Source of the DNA: Paeniglutamicibacter gangotriensis Lz1y
GTDB taxonomy: Bacteria > Actinomycetota > Actinomycetes > Actinomycetales > Micrococcaceae
NCBI RefSeq assembly: GCF_000348945.1
Contig: NZ_AOCK01000005.1
Coordinates: 124,001-188,000 of the forward strand
Direction: 5' to 3'
DNA length: 64,000 bases
In this document: positions 62,294 to 64,000 of the stretch, one piece after another
Position numbering within the stretch: the first letter of the stretch is position 1
How the letters are laid out: every line of letters starts with the position of its first letter
Notes under the pieces: model-generated
Seen by the model: the letters and a program-made list of their open reading frames with translations, nothing else
Told to the model about the DNA's origin: nothing
Database searches by the model: none
Program-made: the position numbers and the translations under genes

Positions 62294-64000
62294 TTAGGCC
62301 AGGACTCCGCTCGGCTGGTTTAGCAGCGGCACGTGGCGCACCGCGCCCTTGTCTGCCGACTGGGCGAAGGCCGCGTAGGCCCGCAGTGCCGGTGAAACCA
62401 CCCGGTCCCGGTCACGGGGTTGGTAACCGATGCTCGATTCCAGCACGTCCCGGCGCCGGGCCAGTTCCTGGTCAGTGACTTCCAGCGTGATCGAGCGGGC
62501 CGGGATGTCGATGGAGATGGTGTCGCCGTTTTCCACCAGCGCGATGGCGCCCCCTGCCGCGGCCTCGGGCGAGATGTGCCCGATCGAGAGCCCCGAGGTA
62601 CCACCGGAGAAGCGGCCGTCGGTGATCAGCGCGCATTTCGCCCCCAGCCCCAGACCCTTGAGGAAGGAGGTGGGGTAGAGCATTTCCTGCATGCCCGGGC
62701 CACCGCGTGGACCTTCGTAGCGGATCACCACGACGTCGCCGGGGACAATTTCCTTGCTCAGGATCGCGGTGACCGCGTCGTCCTGGGATTCGAAGACCAC
62801 AGCCGGGCCGGAGAAGCGGAAGATCGACTCGTCCACGCCAGCGGTTTTCACCACGCACCCATCCAGGGAGATGTTTCCGCGCAGCACGGCCAGGCCGCCC
62901 TCGACGGAGTGTGCGTGTTCCATCGAGTGGATGCAGCCATTGGCGGCGTCCAGGTCCAAGGTGTCCCACCGTTCGGACTGGGAGAACGCCTCGGCGGAGC
63001 GCACGCAGCCGGGGGCCGCATGGAAAAGCTCGGTCGCGGTGTCCGTGGCCTTGCCGCCGCGGATATCCCAGTCATCGAGCCAGGAACGAAGCTCGGTGCT
63101 GTGAATGGATCGGACATTGTGGTTGAGCATCCCGCCACGGTCCAACTCCCCCAGGATCGCGGGGATGCCCCCGGCGCGGTGGACGTCCTCGACCAGGTAG
63201 TCGCCGTTGGGGGCGACCTTGGTCAGGCAGGGGGTGCGGCGGGAGATCTCATCGATGTCATCGAGCGTGAAGTCCAGCTCGGCCTCCTGCGCGGCTGCCA
63301 ATAGGTGCAGGATCGTATTGGAGGAGCCTCCCATGGCGATGTCCATGGTCATGGCGTTCTCGAACGCGGGGCGGTTGGCGATGGCGCGCGGCAGGACCGA
63401 GACGTCATCGTCGAAATAGTAAGACTTGGTGATGTCCACGATCGCGCGCCCGGCATCCTCGTACAGGTCCTTGCGTGCGGTGTGTGTGGCCAGCGTGGTG
63501 CCGTTGCCCGGCAGGGCCAGGCCCAGGGCTTCGGTGAGGCAGTTCATGGAGTTGGCGGTGAACATCCCCGAGCAGGAACCACAGGTGGGACACGCGGCTT
63601 CCTCGACGCGCAACAGGTCTTCGTCGGAGACCGAGTCGTTGACGGCGTCGGCGATGGCGGAGATCAGGTTCAGGCGCTTGCGCACCGTGCCGTCCACCAG
63701 CACCGCCGTGCCGCCTTCCATCGGTCCGCCGGAAACAAACACGGTGGGGATGTTCAGGCGCATGGCGGCCATCATCATGCCCGGGGTGATCTTGTCGCAG
63801 TTGGAAATGCAGATCAGCGCATCGGCGCAGTGGGCGTTGACCATATATTCGACGGAGTCGGCGATGAGGTCGCGGGAGGGCAGCGAGTACAGCATTCCGC
63901 CGTGGCCCATGGCGATCCCGTCGTCGACGGCGATGGTGTTGAATTCGCGCGGGATTCCCCCGGCCTCGAGGATCGCATCGGAGACGATGCGACCCACCGG
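62294..64000 (-). CDS. ilvD: Dihydroxy-acid dehydratase (5' end beyond window)
   Basis: The frame runs off the right edge; about 80 N-terminal residues are missing compared with E. coli IlvD. The 568 visible residues contain [24 protein letters not shown], the cluster ligands in [10 protein letters not shown] and [19 protein letters not shown], and [19 protein letters not shown] near the end. It dehydrates 2,3-dihydroxy-isovalerate and -methylvalerate in valine, leucine and isoleucine synthesis (EC 4.2.1.9). The cysteine pattern is that of the [4Fe-4S] E. coli-like subgroup. Identity is secure. Confidence 0.97.
   Translation of the reverse strand, partial: PVGRIVSDAILEAGGIPREFNTIAVDDGIAMGHGGMLYSLPSRDLIADSVEYMVNAHCADALICISNCDKITPGMMMAAMRLNIPTVFVSGGPMEGGTAVLVDGTVRKRLNLISAIADAVNDSVSDEDLLRVEEAACPTCGSCSGMFTANSMNCLTEALGLALPGNGTTLATHTARKDLYEDAGRAIVDITKSYYFDDDVSVLPRAIANRPAFENAMTMDIAMGGSSNTILHLLAAAQEAELDFTLDDIDEISRRTPCLTKVAPNGDYLVEDVHRAGGIPAILGELDRGGMLNHNVRSIHSTELRSWLDDWDIRGGKATDTATELFHAAPGCVRSAEAFSQSERWDTLDLDAANGCIHSMEHAHSVEGGLAVLRGNISLDGCVVKTAGVDESIFRFSGPAVVFESQDDAVTAILSKEIVPGDVVVIRYEGPRGGPGMQEMLYPTSFLKGLGLGAKCALITDGRFSGGTSGLSIGHISPEAAAGGAIALVENGDTISIDIPARSITLEVTDQELARRRDVLESSIGYQPRDRDRVVSPALRAYAAFAQSADKGAVRHVPLLNQPSGVLA

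Noticed and set aside
1-64000. CRISPR array, prophage, insertion sequence, rRNA or tRNA
   Set aside because: No regular repeat-spacer pattern, phage structural genes, transposase or tRNA cloverleaf signature was seen in the intergenic regions.

Overview
The window reads as a chromosomal segment of a high-GC Gram-positive actinobacterium, most likely Micrococcaceae (Arthrobacter, Paeniglutamicibacter or Glutamicibacter type). This rests on codon use, GTG/TTG starts, a one-piece actinobacterial PutA, a corynebacterial-type diaminopimelate dehydrogenase, a DUF6318 lipoprotein and a 13E12-type HNH protein. It is mostly ordinary core and accessory metabolism. I saw no rRNA, tRNA, CRISPR array, prophage or insertion sequence. 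Both ends cut genes: an aromatic-acid type MFS carrier on the left and ilvD on the right.

1-13.3 kb: the cut MFS carrier; a VanZ/RDD membrane protein; a small membrane protein paired with a winged-helix regulator behind a doubled AAGTACTT operator; an S9 peptidase plus FAD amine-oxidase-like operon; an Nramp-family transporter with a lost canonical metal site and a 400-base leader; DUF1697 and TRIC-type genes; and a TetR gene between two efflux carriers with a perfect 24-bp palindrome inside the promoter. 13.3-26.3 kb: cold-shock protein, lipoprotein, LLM flavin oxidoreductase, a TPR-LuxR regulator followed by a PQ-loop-like protein and a methyltransferase (a block bracketed by two nearly identical terminators), small membrane proteins, a LysR gene, a DUF202 pair, a 3-hydroxyisobutyryl-CoA hydrolase, an MFS carrier and an FMN glutamate-synthase-like enzyme.

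26.3-45.5 kb: an 802-residue membrane-anchored protein built almost wholly of xxxLxxG heptads under a double-operator promoter; ddh; a DHDPS-family aldolase; then a PucR regulator divergent from a four-gene catabolic operon (MHS carrier, ThDP enzyme, YtcJ-type amidohydrolase, M20 amidohydrolase) of unknown substrate. After it comes a more variable stretch: HNH nuclease, NmrA-like protein, a solitary MbcA/ParS-type antitoxin-domain protein, a broken GntR/FCD gene, a thioesterase, and a comparatively AT-rich pair of exported proteins.

45.5-64 kb: a VOC protein, GH15 glycosidase, a NarL-type two-component system next to an ABC exporter, a DUF2975/YozG-type pair with its own palindromic operator, the proline module (putA divergent from a LysR gene and putP), a DUF4282 protein, an S10 carboxypeptidase and ilvD. 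The best candidates for something not well described are the heptad-repeat surface protein, the PucR-linked operon, the metal-site-less Nramp protein with its leader, and the doubled-operator winged-helix/membrane-protein pair.
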